Shown here: positions 1 through 11,385 of the stretch, piece by piece | Numbering within the stretch: position 1 is the first letter of the stretch | How the letters are laid out: each line of letters starts with the position of its first letter | Assembly (NCBI RefSeq): GCF_964340395.1 | Contig: NC_135552.1 | Span: forward strand, 14,041,194 to 14,105,193 | Direction of reading: 5' to 3' | DNA from: Glandiceps talaboti | Lineage: Eukaryota; Hemichordata; Enteropneusta; Spengelidae | DNA: 64,000 bases | Notes under the pieces: generated by a model | Databases searched by the model: none | What the model saw: only the letters and a program-made list of their open reading frames with translations | What the model was told of the DNA's origin: nothing | Translations under genes and position numbers: made by a program

Positions 1-1172
1 TGAAGCAAATTCCACTGTGCTTCAACCGTATACGTCACCAACATTTTATTTAAATTAATGTACATACTGTAATACAAATATGGTTAACAAACAAACTCTT
101 CACAACAAACATTCATTTCTTTACCTTAATATTTAGAAATGTTCATTTATGTAGTTAATTAGATCCAGAAACAAACAGTTGAAAAGAACTCTCTAGAATG
201 TTCTTACTTAAAAAAACAGCTGTCGAAATCATTTGAAGTACAATTCATCACTTGTTGTGACAACTGTGACCTCTACTTAATATATAGAAAAATATGACCT
301 GACCATTGCTCAGCCTCATTCATTAATCAATTTGATCTTACACGTGTTTTCTTGCTAGATTCATGGTTTGTTTACATGAAAGAAGACGTGTATAACCCTT
401 GACCTGTAACACCCCCCCCCCCCATCCAGAATGTTTTGTCCCAAACACACACAAATTCAAAATGCAAAACGAAATCAAATATATTCCGTTAGAAGTTGTA
501 GAGAAAAAGTTCACGGAATATTGTGAAAATTCCTACATCGAGAACTTAAAAGTGACACACTGGTAAGGTCATTGCTGAAGACATGAAAAGTAGGTCATGC
601 TTGTCATTTTTCTTTAGTTTTTTGTTGTGTTTGAATTTTTTTTGTATTATTGCGTTAAAGTGTTATCATAATAGAATATGTGAAAATTTTACTGAAAGCC
701 ACACACGTCGATAGTAAAAGTCATGCATGTCGACATTTTAAAGTCAAAATGTACTTAATATTTTAAATTTGTAAAAATACTCTTATCTAAAAATACCTTA
801 AAATGGGAGAAGTCTCTCATCAAAATTTAAAGTTCTTATCTCTAAGATTTTTAAAAATCACTTATTTATCTTAACCTATTTATTTTCTTAATTATGTGCA
901 AAGTTACTTATGCTAATGCTCAAAGTTGAAAGTATGTCTCCTTAACGTAGAAGGTTCAAAGTTGTCTCAAGTGCAGAGTTCAATATCATCTCAACGTCCA
1001 GAGTTCAAAATTCCTTATTTCAATAATTAATAAAATCAAGAAACTTAGCAAGACATCAACATGTTGACATCAAAATTGAAGTATATAATATAAAGTACCA
1101 TTAATTAAATTCAAAAGTCCAAAACGTCAAAATTGACACTTATCAACTATCAAAATTCCAGTGGCGCTATAT
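1..1172. other. Non-coding AT-rich spacer
   Basis: I see no convincing gene here. It holds a 13-base C run near 411-423 and many short AT-rich tracts. It is repeated in copy 2 at 32331-33465 with small indels. Confidence 0.6.
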
Positions 1173-1966
1173 TCAAATTGTAAACCATGTTAAACGCAAT
1201 TGGTTATGTTGTGAATGTGCATTATTATGTTCAACTGGATTGTGTAAGATCTCGTTAGCACTCGATGGACGAGATGTACGGTACCAGTAGGCAGTACTGG
1301 GTTGTATGTCAGTTATGACTGGTATGTCGATTTTCCCTTCCCTAACGTCTTTATGAGTGAAGGGGCCTTCTAAGGGATTTTCATGAATTGTCACGGTACA
1401 GTTAGTGACAAGGGTAATGTCCTTACTACTATTAGATTGGACGTGCAGCATCGGAATCATATGCATCTCACGGGATCCTCTTCTTGATTCTTAGTCGTAA
1501 TCATTAGTTTTTGACAGTATTGTCTAATTGTACGAAGATAGTATTTATAGGTACATGTACCACTGAATATCAAACAGAGAGCAAAGATACACAGTGCTTC
1601 AACAATATATTTGACATAATCGGTGTTATGTGCAGGTCCATTGGTTTTTGTAGGCGATGGGAATGTAGATATGAACCAAGAAATTTCCTGCGCTTCAATT
1701 CTTTTGGCCCGTGAGATCTGCAACGCTATATTTAAATTTCTCATCTTCCACATCAAATATATTGTTAGGGCTAGATTAAAACATGGTAAATCCAAAGTCG
1801 CCCAACTCGAAGTTGAAAATAAAGTGAATCCTAGTGGATCGTTATTAAAATTGACATTCTCTTGTTCTAATTGATCCATAGGAGTGAGAAAAACCTTAGA
1901 ATTATCACGAAACATAGTGGATGTACGATTCAAATCAATTTTTCGTTGCTCAAAGTTTGTTTCCAA
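1173..1966 (-). pseudogene. Possible two-pass membrane protein ORFs, frame-broken
   Basis: Two minus-strand frames abut. The upstream frame (1966-1457, 169 codons) has two hydrophobic stretches, near codons 52-73 and 122-143, separated by a basic Arg/Lys-containing loop. This resembles a small two-span membrane protein. It stops at 1457, while a second frame (1466-1173, 97 codons, several Asn-Xaa-Ser/Thr sites) overlaps it by a few bases, so a single protein would need a frameshift or an intron. The upstream frame has no ATG at its 5' end (it opens at TTG after a TGA), so it is an internal exon or a relic. I do not recognise the family. It lies 0.75 kb downstream of the GT31 gene on the same strand. 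Confidence 0.25.
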
Positions 1967-2721
1967 TCATGTTCTAAGAGTTGTATGTCAAGCAATTGAA
2001 CCGTCATTGCTCCGTCCAGCTTTATAGTTGTTAGACCTTGTCACCTAGGGATACAGTTCCCAACAGGAATTTCCTGATTAATTTCTAATAAGTCACTGAC
2101 TAGTAGATTACATCGGCGAATCACGCGAATAGCAATCTTATCAAATACGTAGACCCAACATAAGACATTTACCTTCAATGATATATCTGACATAACGTAC
2201 TTTTAAAAAGGTAAATATGCCAACGTTATGGAATGAGTGGTATACACTATTCACAAAATACCTTGTTCCATCAATCCTAACGCATTTCTCCACCTGGTAT
2301 TTTGGAAATGTTGCATCAGAACGAAACAAGGCTTGGTGTAGCCAAAAGCCTTCCTTACCATATAAGGTGATAAAACAGTATTTTTATTTTATTTTGTTTT
2401 TGTTTTGACAGTGGTGAAAAATAAGACGGTTTACTAATTGTACAGTCAACAATAGTACTGTCCTGACCAAATAAGGCAATGAGATTGTAACATTTTTCAC
2501 TGACATGAGTGATAAATGAGAAAAATGTCAATTATATATTCAAAATTGCTCTTGACAAATAAGGTAAGGCAATGTACTATCATATTCAAATGTAAACAAA
2601 TTCAAACCACGTGATATGCTAATTTGGAAAACATCCGTGATCAAACAGGTGGTTTTTGACAATAGAAAGTTGTATTCTGTCATCCGTAACACTACATGTT
2701 ATTTTTGACCTTGTGAGCCAT
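1967..2721. other. Spacer with a possible small minus-strand exon
   Basis: A minus-strand frame around 2365-2173 reads through Cys, Trp and Tyr-rich sequence (for example KCVRIDGTRYFVNSVYHSF) and ends at a donor-like AAG|GTAAATG at 2173. It could be an exon related to the membrane ORF at 1173-1966, but the phases do not join cleanly. The rest is AT-rich and unassigned. Confidence 0.2.
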
Positions 2722-5700
2722 TTACCCAGTTTTACATCTTTCAGGAAAATCGCTCAAAAGTAGTTTCAGCATAGACGGGAAAGTTGATGGTCCCAAACCA
2801 TTCCACGTCAAACTCGTAGTATTTGTACAGCAGTCTTGAACATCATACAATCGTTTATTAAGTCCTCTAACATTAAAATTGTCTCCATGTTGTATAGTAA
2901 TATTCAAATCATGGAGCAAAATACCAAAATAAATATCGTAAGATTTAACAATTGGTCTTTTTTGTGAAAACTCAACGACTTTTTCTGCAACATCGAACGA
3001 CATTATTGTTGCAGCTCTTTTATCACAATGTGACGGGTAATATTCGGCCTGTGAGCGTACAGCTTTAGAACCTGATTTCTTATAACAAAATACATAATTT
3101 GTTTGAGGTGCTGAATGTAAATGACGCAGCACATTTTCGATGTTCACGTGAACAACAGTTGCTTCTAAAAACATAACAAATGTTCCTGGTAACCTTGAAG
3201 TAGTAGCCCAGTGAAGAGCTGAAAGAAGTTTCCTGGCGTTATTCTGTGGTGTGTCAATAAACGTCTGGTGCAAAATATCTCGATAAAGCTCATTTTCATG
3301 ACTAACTACTGTCGATAGGTCATCTTTGAATTCTCTAGATGTGCCCACGACAAAACGAACCATAATTTGGTTACGAAGGACGTCCGACCGACTTAACAGC
3401 AGTCGGAAATATTTGCGATATTCATACTCTTTGGGTAATGTCATCAAAAAAATTATAAGAAATGGCGGATTAGTTTTTTCAATCGAAAAATATTGGAGTG
3501 GTGCGTGTATCACATCCATGGTTTTGTTGGATGTTGTCTGACTCGATGGATTCTCTCCAATGGAAGACGTATAAAAATTTGGTCTCACTTTTTCCAGAGT
3601 TCGTCCGTTGCACTTGCCTAAACTGGAAGAGTTTTGCAGCATTTTCCAGAAAAACCTATTCATTTCTGCGGTAAACCCATGAGAAGCAAGTGCAGAGGGA
3701 AAAATACATGGATGGCGATACTTTCCTTCAACATCAATGTCAAAATGTATGTGTGGGTAAAGCATTATTCCGAGCTGCTGCAAAATAACACCGATGTAAA
3801 CATCCTCCCATTTGAATATTGGGATCTCTTTAGTTTTCTCTATGATTCTAGATACCAAATCTATTGACAGGACATACGACCCACCATTTGCAAACGGCGG
3901 AAAAGAACTACTTGGCCAAATCTCCGATGGCGTGTACCACTTCTGCAGCTTGCTCCTCATAGGTCCCGAACTTAGTCTTGGATTTCCCATGTATAAATTC
4001 TTTCTCGGAGAGTATTGTAAAAATTCGATGAAATTATGGTAATTCAGAAACACCTCGTCATCAACTTTGATTAAATATTTGGCAGTTGTACAATATTCAG
4101 ACGCCCATTTTAGAATGGAAAGTGTTTTCAAAACCAAATGTTGATAAGATTCAACAAAATTGATTTGAATGATATCTCCATACTCAAAATTTTCTTTCTC
4201 AACTGACTTCTGACCCTCTCCACTGTCGCTCAATCCTATGAAAAATATAGTTTCTATTCGGAGGCCCGATTCTGAATCAGTATTAGAGCTACCCCAGGTT
4301 TCTCGAATGGCTCTGCGCAACTCTTCGTTCTTTGGATGAGAAAGGACGCCTACCAGTACGAATACATCGTCAGTTGTGTTGATGGTTTTACATCTGTTAG
4401 GGTGATTGATAAGGAAGGGTCCAGTTCCATTTTCTTTGGTGGTTGTTGACTCTAGTCCATATACTTGTCCGTCTTCAACGCCTATTCCTTCCAACTTATT
4501 GTGTTTCAATTCAATGTTATTTTGACTGCAGCGTTTGAAATTTCCCCATTCCTCCAGATCTTGCCATTTTGCGAACATCATATTACTCATCACCTTATTG
4601 GACACGATTATTTTTTTCAAGCCACATATACCCTGTGTAGAACCCGACATATCAAATCCACCATGATGCAGTATTGAAATTCCCAAATAGCTTAGTTGCA
4701 TACCCATATATACCTCTTCAGGCAGGAAAACTCTTTCCGGCTGGGCAGATGACAGCAATTCTTTAGCTACGTCTGACGTCATAATATATGCAAATCCACT
4801 CGGGACAGGAGGAAATCTTTCTGACAAATTCTGTTTTGATATTGTTAAAATATTATTACGTTCGTTGATTGGTGTCTTCGTAACATCCAAAATATACCCA
4901 GTGAAATAGCAATTTCTTGGTGAGTCCAATAGCATTTTCACGAGATGCCGAAGATTTACGAACACGTCATCATCAACTTTCGCGATGAATTTTACATTTT
5001 GACAATGTGTAGACGTCCACTTTAGAAATTTCAGAAATGTTGGCGTCTTATTAGATCTTTTGTCGCCTCTATTAACATTAGAAAGTATGATGTCATGGTA
5101 TTTGTCATTTTCCCTTAACAGTCTGTTATCATACAAGTTTTCTATGAAAAACATTTGAATTATTTTTTTACCCGTGATTTTCATAATTCGTCCACGAGTA
5201 TTTCTAATGGTCTGCCTAACTTCTCCATTCTCGTGGATTGACACTGTTATCAGGAGAAGAAAAATAGCTTCGTGATCACCACATGGATTTCCAGCATTTG
5301 TTGGGAATGTAATGAATGGAAAATTATCATATGTTTCATTTCTTCCAAGCCTTGAATCGAAATTTTCCGCGGATTTAGTATTTTGAGATGTTGTATTCTC
5401 GACGACTACATCACCTAAACGTCGCCCAAGTGCGTACATGAGTCTAGGTTCTACATTACACGACAGTAAAGTGTCTTGTAACCCACAATGTGTTCTCCTC
5501 GAACCATTGATATCAAATTGGTCGATGTCAATCGTAGAGATGTGTTGGTTTTCGTCTAACATACGAAAGTAAGAGTTGACACTTGTGTAAGGTTGGAACC
5601 CCTCTCTTTGCAACAAAACTGACACTCGACGAATGACGTCGATCGACAGTAAAACTGGTTGGCATTTATCAAGATGAGAATTATCAGACTCCGATATACT

Positions 5701-6402
5701 GCTATTTTGATTTTCGTTCACTTGGCGATAGTTGTTGTCTACTTTACGACCAGCAAAATCTACCATTGAAACTGTATTAAGATAACGTTGAACATTGTCC
5801 AGTATTACAAATGTTGTATCGTCAACTGTCAACACATAGCGGGTATTGCTGCAGTAATTTGTCACCCAATGGTGTATTATCGATACATCATGTGACAATG
5901 ATATGTTTGATGACGTCAGAATGTATTTATTTTGAATAATATCGTTGTGATTAAAATCTTCTGATTCTATGGACTGCTGAAGAAAAGTGTCTGTAGTAGG
6001 CCCAACAAGAAACAAACAAATCACTCGGCTGTCATTTGCATTGAGAGCTAAACCTCTACCCCAAGTTTTTCGTATTGCAGCTCGCCTTGTCCCTCCTTTA
6101 GCATTTGATAAAACCAGTACCAACAAAGTTAACATCTGGGAATCTGCACATTTCGTTTCTTTATTAATGACGTAAACTGTGTCCTTTATTGATGAACTTC
6201 TGGCTTTTGGTGGCGCTGTTTGTTTTTCACCATCGGGTATACTGTGATTCGAACGTGTAGGGTTAGATACACGCATTGACCACACCAGTGACAGTTGAGA
6301 TGTTTTTGGTATTTTCTCGAGTTGGATGTATATAAGGAAAAGGATATAAACGAACAATAATACAAAACCGCAACGAAGAAACGATCTCCGTATCGGCCAC
6401 AT
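2722..6402 (-). CDS. Four-domain GT31 beta-1,3-galactosyltransferase-like type II membrane protein (copy 1)
   Basis: This is an intronless 1226-residue ORF. The ATG at 6402 has A at -3 and opens with a basic stretch and a signal-anchor segment (about residues 12-27), as in Golgi type II glycosyltransferases. Four GT31-like units follow: about 85-325, 373-615, 676-925 and 978-1215. Unit 3 is the most canonical, with RRAIRETWG at 696-704, VDDEVF at 780-785, FANGGSYVLS at 837-846 and EDVYIG at 866-871. Unit 2 has an intact DDD (477-479) and EEVYMG (562-567), but the Trp of IRxTWG is Arg403. Unit 1 keeps AIRKTWG (109-115) but has DDT (194-196). Unit 4 has LEAT (1079-1082) in place of DxD and no IRxTWG. 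Known GT31 enzymes transfer Gal, GlcNAc or GalNAc and usually have one such domain in 300-400 residues. Units 2 and 3 are the likely catalytic ones; units 1 and 4 may be structural. Donor and acceptor cannot be inferred. Confidence 0.9.
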   Translation of the reverse strand: MWPIRRSFLRCGFVLLFVYILFLIYIQLEKIPKTSQLSLVWSMRVSNPTRSNHSIPDGEKQTAPPKARSSSIKDTVYVINKETKCADSQMLTLLVLVLSNAKGGTRRAAIRKTWGRGLALNANDSRVICLFLVGPTTDTFLQQSIESEDFNHNDIIQNKYILTSSNISLSHDVSIIHHWVTNYCSNTRYVLTVDDTTFVILDNVQRYLNTVSMVDFAGRKVDNNYRQVNENQNSSISESDNSHLDKCQPVLLSIDVIRRVSVLLQREGFQPYTSVNSYFRMLDENQHISTIDIDQFDINGSRRTHCGLQDTLLSCNVEPRLMYALGRRLGDVVVENTTSQNTKSAENFDSRLGRNETYDNFPFITFPTNAGNPCGDHEAIFLLLITVSIHENGEVRQTIRNTRGRIMKITGKKIIQMFFIENLYDNRLLRENDKYHDIILSNVNRGDKRSNKTPTFLKFLKWTSTHCQNVKFIAKVDDDVFVNLRHLVKMLLDSPRNCYFTGYILDVTKTPINERNNILTISKQNLSERFPPVPSGFAYIMTSDVAKELLSSAQPERVFLPEEVYMGMQLSYLGISILHHGGFDMSGSTQGICGLKKIIVSNKVMSNMMFAKWQDLEEWGNFKRCSQNNIELKHNKLEGIGVEDGQVYGLESTTTKENGTGPFLINHPNRCKTINTTDDVFVLVGVLSHPKNEELRRAIRETWGSSNTDSESGLRIETIFFIGLSDSGEGQKSVEKENFEYGDIIQINFVESYQHLVLKTLSILKWASEYCTTAKYLIKVDDEVFLNYHNFIEFLQYSPRKNLYMGNPRLSSGPMRSKLQKWYTPSEIWPSSSFPPFANGGSYVLSIDLVSRIIEKTKEIPIFKWEDVYIGVILQQLGIMLYPHIHFDIDVEGKYRHPCIFPSALASHGFTAEMNRFFWKMLQNSSSLGKCNGRTLEKVRPNFYTSSIGENPSSQTTSNKTMDVIHAPLQYFSIEKTNPPFLIIFLMTLPKEYEYRKYFRLLLSRSDVLRNQIMVRFVVGTSREFKDDLSTVVSHENELYRDILHQTFIDTPQNNARKLLSALHWATTSRLPGTFVMFLEATVVHVNIENVLRHLHSAPQTNYVFCYKKSGSKAVRSQAEYYPSHCDKRAATIMSFDVAEKVVEFSQKRPIVKSYDIYFGILLHDLNITIQHGDNFNVRGLNKRLYDVQDCCTNTTSLTWNGLGPSTFPSMLKLLLSDFPERCKTG

Positions 6403-8229
6403 TGTGACCTTGTGTACAGGTAGCTCTGAACAAATCAGTCAACTTTTCTTGAAGACTATCTCGCGTCGTGTTACTTCTCTAATCTTCTATGTGATTGGGT
6501 GATATCCTGTAAATTGATTGAAATGTAAGCCAGTTATCCAATCAAATACAATGTGTTTTACAATAGTAATGATGTTGGCTTGATGTTTCACTCATGAGAC
6601 ATGATGTTTTTGACATAAAGATAGACACATTTCAACTCCAGACTAACAATAACGTTAACAGAGACACAACTGTGTGATACAGCGGGATCCTGTGCCCAAT
6701 CACACAGAAAAGTGATAAGCATTGGTATTCTTTCACAGTACAGTAGAAACAGGCTTTGTTGAAAATATTACACATGGACGTTAAATGGCTTTAATTGTAT
6801 ACTTTCCAACTGATAATCAAATGCTAACTTGACTACTTGAATTAAATGTATTTCCACCAAAAACATAAGATAATAAAAATACCAAAACCAGATTTAAATT
6901 GAATGCCTTCCGTAAGGGTATAGTCTTGCAATGTCATGATTTATGGAAGAAATTTAGCTCTATATATGTGATTTTTCAAGTCCCAATGAAAGTTGTTCAA
7001 ATGCCCGCCTCCTATTCTCAGCACAGGAAAGCTTGGCATCCTCGAATTCACTCGGCTTTCGTGATCCCCTACATACCCGGGATATGCACACCCGTTTTAG
7101 CGGCAAATAATAAACGAAATTCAATGCCTCATAACATTGCTATAATTACGCGAGAAAGTTTACATACTTCATGGTAAGCATCGTAACCCTTTTAATAACA
7201 CTTTAATACAGTGAAGTAATACGGTATTATTGCCCTACTTCGTCACTGGGTAAAATGTATACATTCCTATTTCGACCGACAGATGTACCATCTGCTCCAA
7301 ATCCTACAAGTTTCACACTCCTTTTAATCACTACGGGAAGTTGTCAAGATTTTGCTGAGTGGCGCGCCCTGTTGTTATCAGGAGAAATCGGAAAAGAAAA
7401 TGGTAGAAGGAGACGGTTCTCGGTCTATATAATACTTCCTAAACTTCTAATCGAAAATCTAAAAAAATACGATTTCTCTTTATTCATCTGTGCATTAGTG
7501 TGTGAAATTTGAAAATGATATGTCCATATTTGACGAAATTGAAACGATGACAAATATTTCACCTGTTTGTGAACTCCGCGCCCATTGTAAACATATTTTA
7601 AAGCCAAGAAAAAAGAAGAAGAATTGTTTTCTGGTCAGTTTGCATCACTTAAATGCCCCGCCTTGATCTTCTTTTTTCTCTCGTGTTTGTCCAGCCAATG
7701 CAGACTGCAGATCCAAGGCAAAACACAAAATAACTCTCCCTACATTTATTTAATTGCTACTTCATGGAAGACAACTGCAGAACTAATCATGAACAATTAA
7801 CAAAAAAAAATCGCGTCGTCACACCACTTTAGGCAACATTTTCTGACCAGAAACAACAACTTTCTTTTCTGTGGTCATCGCGTCTAATTACCGGAATATG
7901 CCAATAAATTATTTAAACTAGAAACTAAATCGATAATATTTTCAAGACATGCGTTTTGGTATCGCAAATGTATGTACCAAGTTATAATGAATTTGAAGCG
8001 TGCATTTTTTAGATATAGCCTAATTACCGAAAACCATTAATTACGTAAATTGCTCAGTAATATTCATGGTATGTTATAATAAACTGGTCCAATATACTTA
8101 GACTCTGATAATACCACAGAAGATCACAATGACGTAACTGTGAAGACGTGTGTATGCGTCGCTCGTGCAAAATACTAGTGTTTAGCCTGTTTTTAAACGT
8201 TTTGCGACTGATTTCACTCCAACCTACAA
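6403..8229. other. Intergenic region upstream of the GT31 gene
   Basis: No gene is supported. The part next to 6402 should contain the GT31 promoter and 5' UTR, but no clear core element stands out. Around 7960-8070 lies a module with the motif TTAATTACGTAAATTGCTCA that recurs in repeat family D. The region matches 38696-40530 closely. Confidence 0.5.
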
Positions 8230-8736
8230 GTATGAAATGCCAAGAAATGATAGACTGTGTCAAGGTGATCTCCACCTCTGTCAAAGATGTAACAATATTC
8301 GTTTTCCAGTACCATTTAAGTCAAAGCATTGCCAAGATGGCTGCAATATAACCGACAATGACGATCGAGAGTTGAGTAACAAAATGGAAAAACTCCAAAC
8401 TAGATGGCATCCAAGCTACACTTCTCAATCTCACTACCAAAGCTGATAAACTAGTTGACATGGAAGGCAAACTGTAAGACCTACAACAGTCTGTCACTTA
8501 TGTCAGTAATTCTTTTGACGAATTTACACGGCAGCTACAGAGCCTCAAAAATGAAAACAAAGGGTTGAAAGAACAGCTTGCGAAGACAACAAATTGAACC
8601 TAATGATCTGCAACAGTATACCCGCAGAAACAACTTATAATTGTCGGGATTACCAGAAGAAGAAGAAGAAGAAGAAGAAGAAGAAGAAGAAGAAGAAGAA
8701 GAAGAAGAAGAAGAAGAAGAAGAAGAAGAAGAAGAA

Positions 8737-8772
<36 letters not shown>

Positions 8773-9260
8773 GATACTGATGACATACATCGTGGTAAGA
8801 GTCGGTGAACAGTTCACCAGACGATATTGACATATCCCACCGTTGACCACGCAGAACAAATCGTCAGAGTCAACATCAACCTGCAACCATTATCGTTAAA
8901 TTCGTCCGACGTACCGTCCGCAACAAACTGTACAACTCAAAGAAACATCTTAAAGACAAAACCGCCCGTAACATCGGATATACAAGAAACAACCGTTTAT
9001 ACATCAGTGAAAACTTAACCCCAACAAATAAACCATCTATTCTACGAGGCAAACCCAACTACGCAACACAAAGCAGAGGAAATTCATCTGGACCCAAAAC
9101 GGCAAGATCTATGCAAGGAAGAATAATGGTGACCCAGCTATCTGTATAACAGCAACCCAAGATCTTCGCCGAATTGTCCGAATTATACAACATTTATGTA
9201 GTGAACTTGTGTACATATTTATGGAACTGAACTCAGACTCTTTGCCTGACCATGGAGGTA
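8230..9260 (+). pseudogene. Decayed non-LTR retrotransposon ORF1 (copy 1)
   Basis: Broken plus-strand frames show the usual LINE ORF1p layout. A heptad-like coiled coil (NLTTKADKLVDMEGKL, then QLQSLKNENKGLKEQLAKT) occupies about 8404-8590. A QQYTRRNNL block and LSGLPEEE follow at 8610-8665, matching the typical RRNNL and GLPE start of the ORF1 RNA-binding region. The C-terminal part is RNKLYNSKKHLKDKTARNIG (8921-8980) and NGKIYARKNNGDPAI (about 9097-9141). In-frame stops (after MEGKL and after RRNNL) and shifts show it is dead. It is followed by the ORF2 remnant at 9361. Confidence 0.8.
8655..8770 (+). repeat. (GAA)n then (GAT)n microsatellite inside LINE ORF1
   Basis: About 28 GAA units followed by about 11 GAT units sit directly after the GLPE motif. 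In the ORF1 frame they would encode poly-Glu then poly-Asp. The copy 2 counterpart (40946-41032) is shorter and interrupted. Confidence 0.95.
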
Positions 9261-9360
9261 TGACAAAACAAAATGTTCATTTTACTCTACAGACCAGTTC
9301 AATGAAGGTACAGTAGTTGTACATCTTATTCTCAAAACTCGTTTTCTTTTTTCACATTAG

Positions 9361-11385
9361 AATATCAGATCGTTAGCTAAACATTACGATGATCTAGTAT
9401 CTCTCTTAGATATCTTGGATTGTAAGTTTATTTTTTTTTACTTTGGCAGAAACGTCCACTGGTTAAATCACAATCACGGTAACTATCTCAACTCTTTCTT
9501 CTTCCACTCTGTCTCTGAACAAGATCTTTTAAATGAAATCAAAACTTTAGACCCACGTAAAGCTGTTGGATACGTCAATATTCACCCGAGACATATCACA
9601 CATGCTGCACATATCATCGCTCGTCCTCTTGCACACGTCGCCAATTGTTCATTGAGCCAAGGAGTATTCCCAGATTCTTTAAAAATAGCGAAAATAATGC
9701 CAATTTATAAAAAAAGGTGTAGCCGTCAACGTCGGCAACTATAGACCCATTTCAATTCTCCCTACATTTAGTACAATTATAGAGTTAATTGCAAATAAAC
9801 AGTTTATCAATTATCTTGAAACTAAACATATTCTTTTAGATACAAAAATTGGATTCCGCAAAAACTATAACACAAAATTGGCCATTGCAGACCTGGTCAA
9901 TGATATTAGTGAACAAACAGACAACGGATTTATCACTGTCGGCATTTTCATTGACCTTAAAAAGCATTTGATACCATAAACCACGACATCTTAACTCATA
10001 ATTAGAGCATTATGGCATAAGTGGCATTCCACTACATTGGTCTAAAACCTATCTCACAAACCGACAGCAATACGTTACCATTGATAATATATCATCCCCT
10101 ATAACCACATTCAATGTGGCGTCCAACAATAATAAGCAAGGATTGATTCTTGGCCCCATTCTATTCTTAATATATATCAACGACATAGCAAATTCTACCA
10201 ACTCCTTCCAGTTTCGACTTTTCGCAGATGACACTGACTTATTCAAATCTATCGGTGGAAACAAGATTAATCTTAGCCACATAAATGTTGATTTTCAGAA
10301 GGTTTATGACTGGTGTCGAGCTAACAAGCTAACGGTCAATGTTGAAAAAAATAATTACATGGTCATTAAAACACCCCGTAAACCTGTGAACGTAGAGGGC
10401 AGTCTGGGAATCGATGGAAGTGAATTGAACAACATCTCCTCGACAACGTATCCTGGAGCTTCTCTTGACATCAATTTTAACTGGAAGTCCCACATCCAAA
10501 AAGTTGTCAAATCTATTGCCCCAAAGGTCGGACTTATCTCACTACTCCGACACTTTATTCCGAAATATATTCTTCTGTTATTGTACAACTCGCTAATTCT
10601 TCCACACATAAGCTACTGTGTCGAAATCTGGGGCAATACCTACACTTCTTTCTTGGAACAATTTACTACAAAAGAAATTTAGTTATCACTTTCTCTGACT
10701 TCCGTGTCCATACTGACCCTTTATTCAAACAGATACATATTTTACCAATTCATAAACTTTGTGTATTTCACACCTGCCTCTTTACTTTTGATTTGTTACA
10801 CAATCGTTTTGCCCATGATGTAAACCGCTATTTGGATACAATTTCACATTCCTATCCCACTCGTTCCGCTACACAGCGCAATTTCTACGTACCCAAAGTT
10901 ACCTTAACACAAAGTAAGCACAGTGTAAGATATACAGCCACTCATCACTGGAATTTATTACCAAGTCACATTAAATACACTACTGATAGGAAGAGATTCA
11001 AATCAACTTTAAAGGCTCACTTGAGTAATTCATAGAAAACACATGATATGTATTTTTTCTCTTCTTAGTATAAATTGCATTTAAATTTTTATGATACATG
11101 TAAATATTTCGTACTAGTATTGTATCATATTTGCAGCTATCCCCTTTCTTTCTTTTCTTACTTTTTGTTGCCCAGTTACACATTTGTATTTTTCCCTGTA
11201 TATTTATTTGTCAGCAGGTTCACAGACTAGACTAGTTTAGATCGAACTATTTCTGTGGCCCTCACCATACATATTATTCCGTTAACCTCCAAGTTTTTGA
11301 AATGTACATAATATTATTCTTCTGTTTTGTATCTGTGAATAAACAATTCAATTCAATTGATTTCAATTCAATTCATTCAGATGAA
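9361..11385 (+). mobile_element. LINE remnant A: ORF2 start, reverse transcriptase and 3' tail
   Basis: The sequence begins with NIRSLAKHYDDLVSLLDIL (9361-9420), the usual start of a LINE endonuclease. It then jumps directly to the RT N-terminal region (LLNEIKTLDPRKAVG at about 9520), so nearly all of the endonuclease is missing. RT blocks follow in several frames: YRPISILPTFS (about 9742), LGPILFLIYINDIA (10150-10192) and FADDTDLF (about 10221). The longest open stretch is 10116-10682. The C-terminal part ends near 11035. The 3' end carries ATTCA-type short repeats (11339-11380), typical of CR1/L2-like tails. Frameshifts and stops make it inactive. It is absent from copy 2, where the element stops at base 41640. 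Confidence 0.85.

Noticed and set aside
7255-7512. 85-codon plus-strand ORF upstream of GT31
   Set aside because: It has no recognisable domain or composition signal; preservation in copy 2 only reflects near-identity of the region.
8535-8886. Open frames of poly-Lys, poly-Ser, poly-Leu or poly-Phe
   Set aside because: They are translations of the GAA/GAT repeat inside the LINE ORF1 relic.
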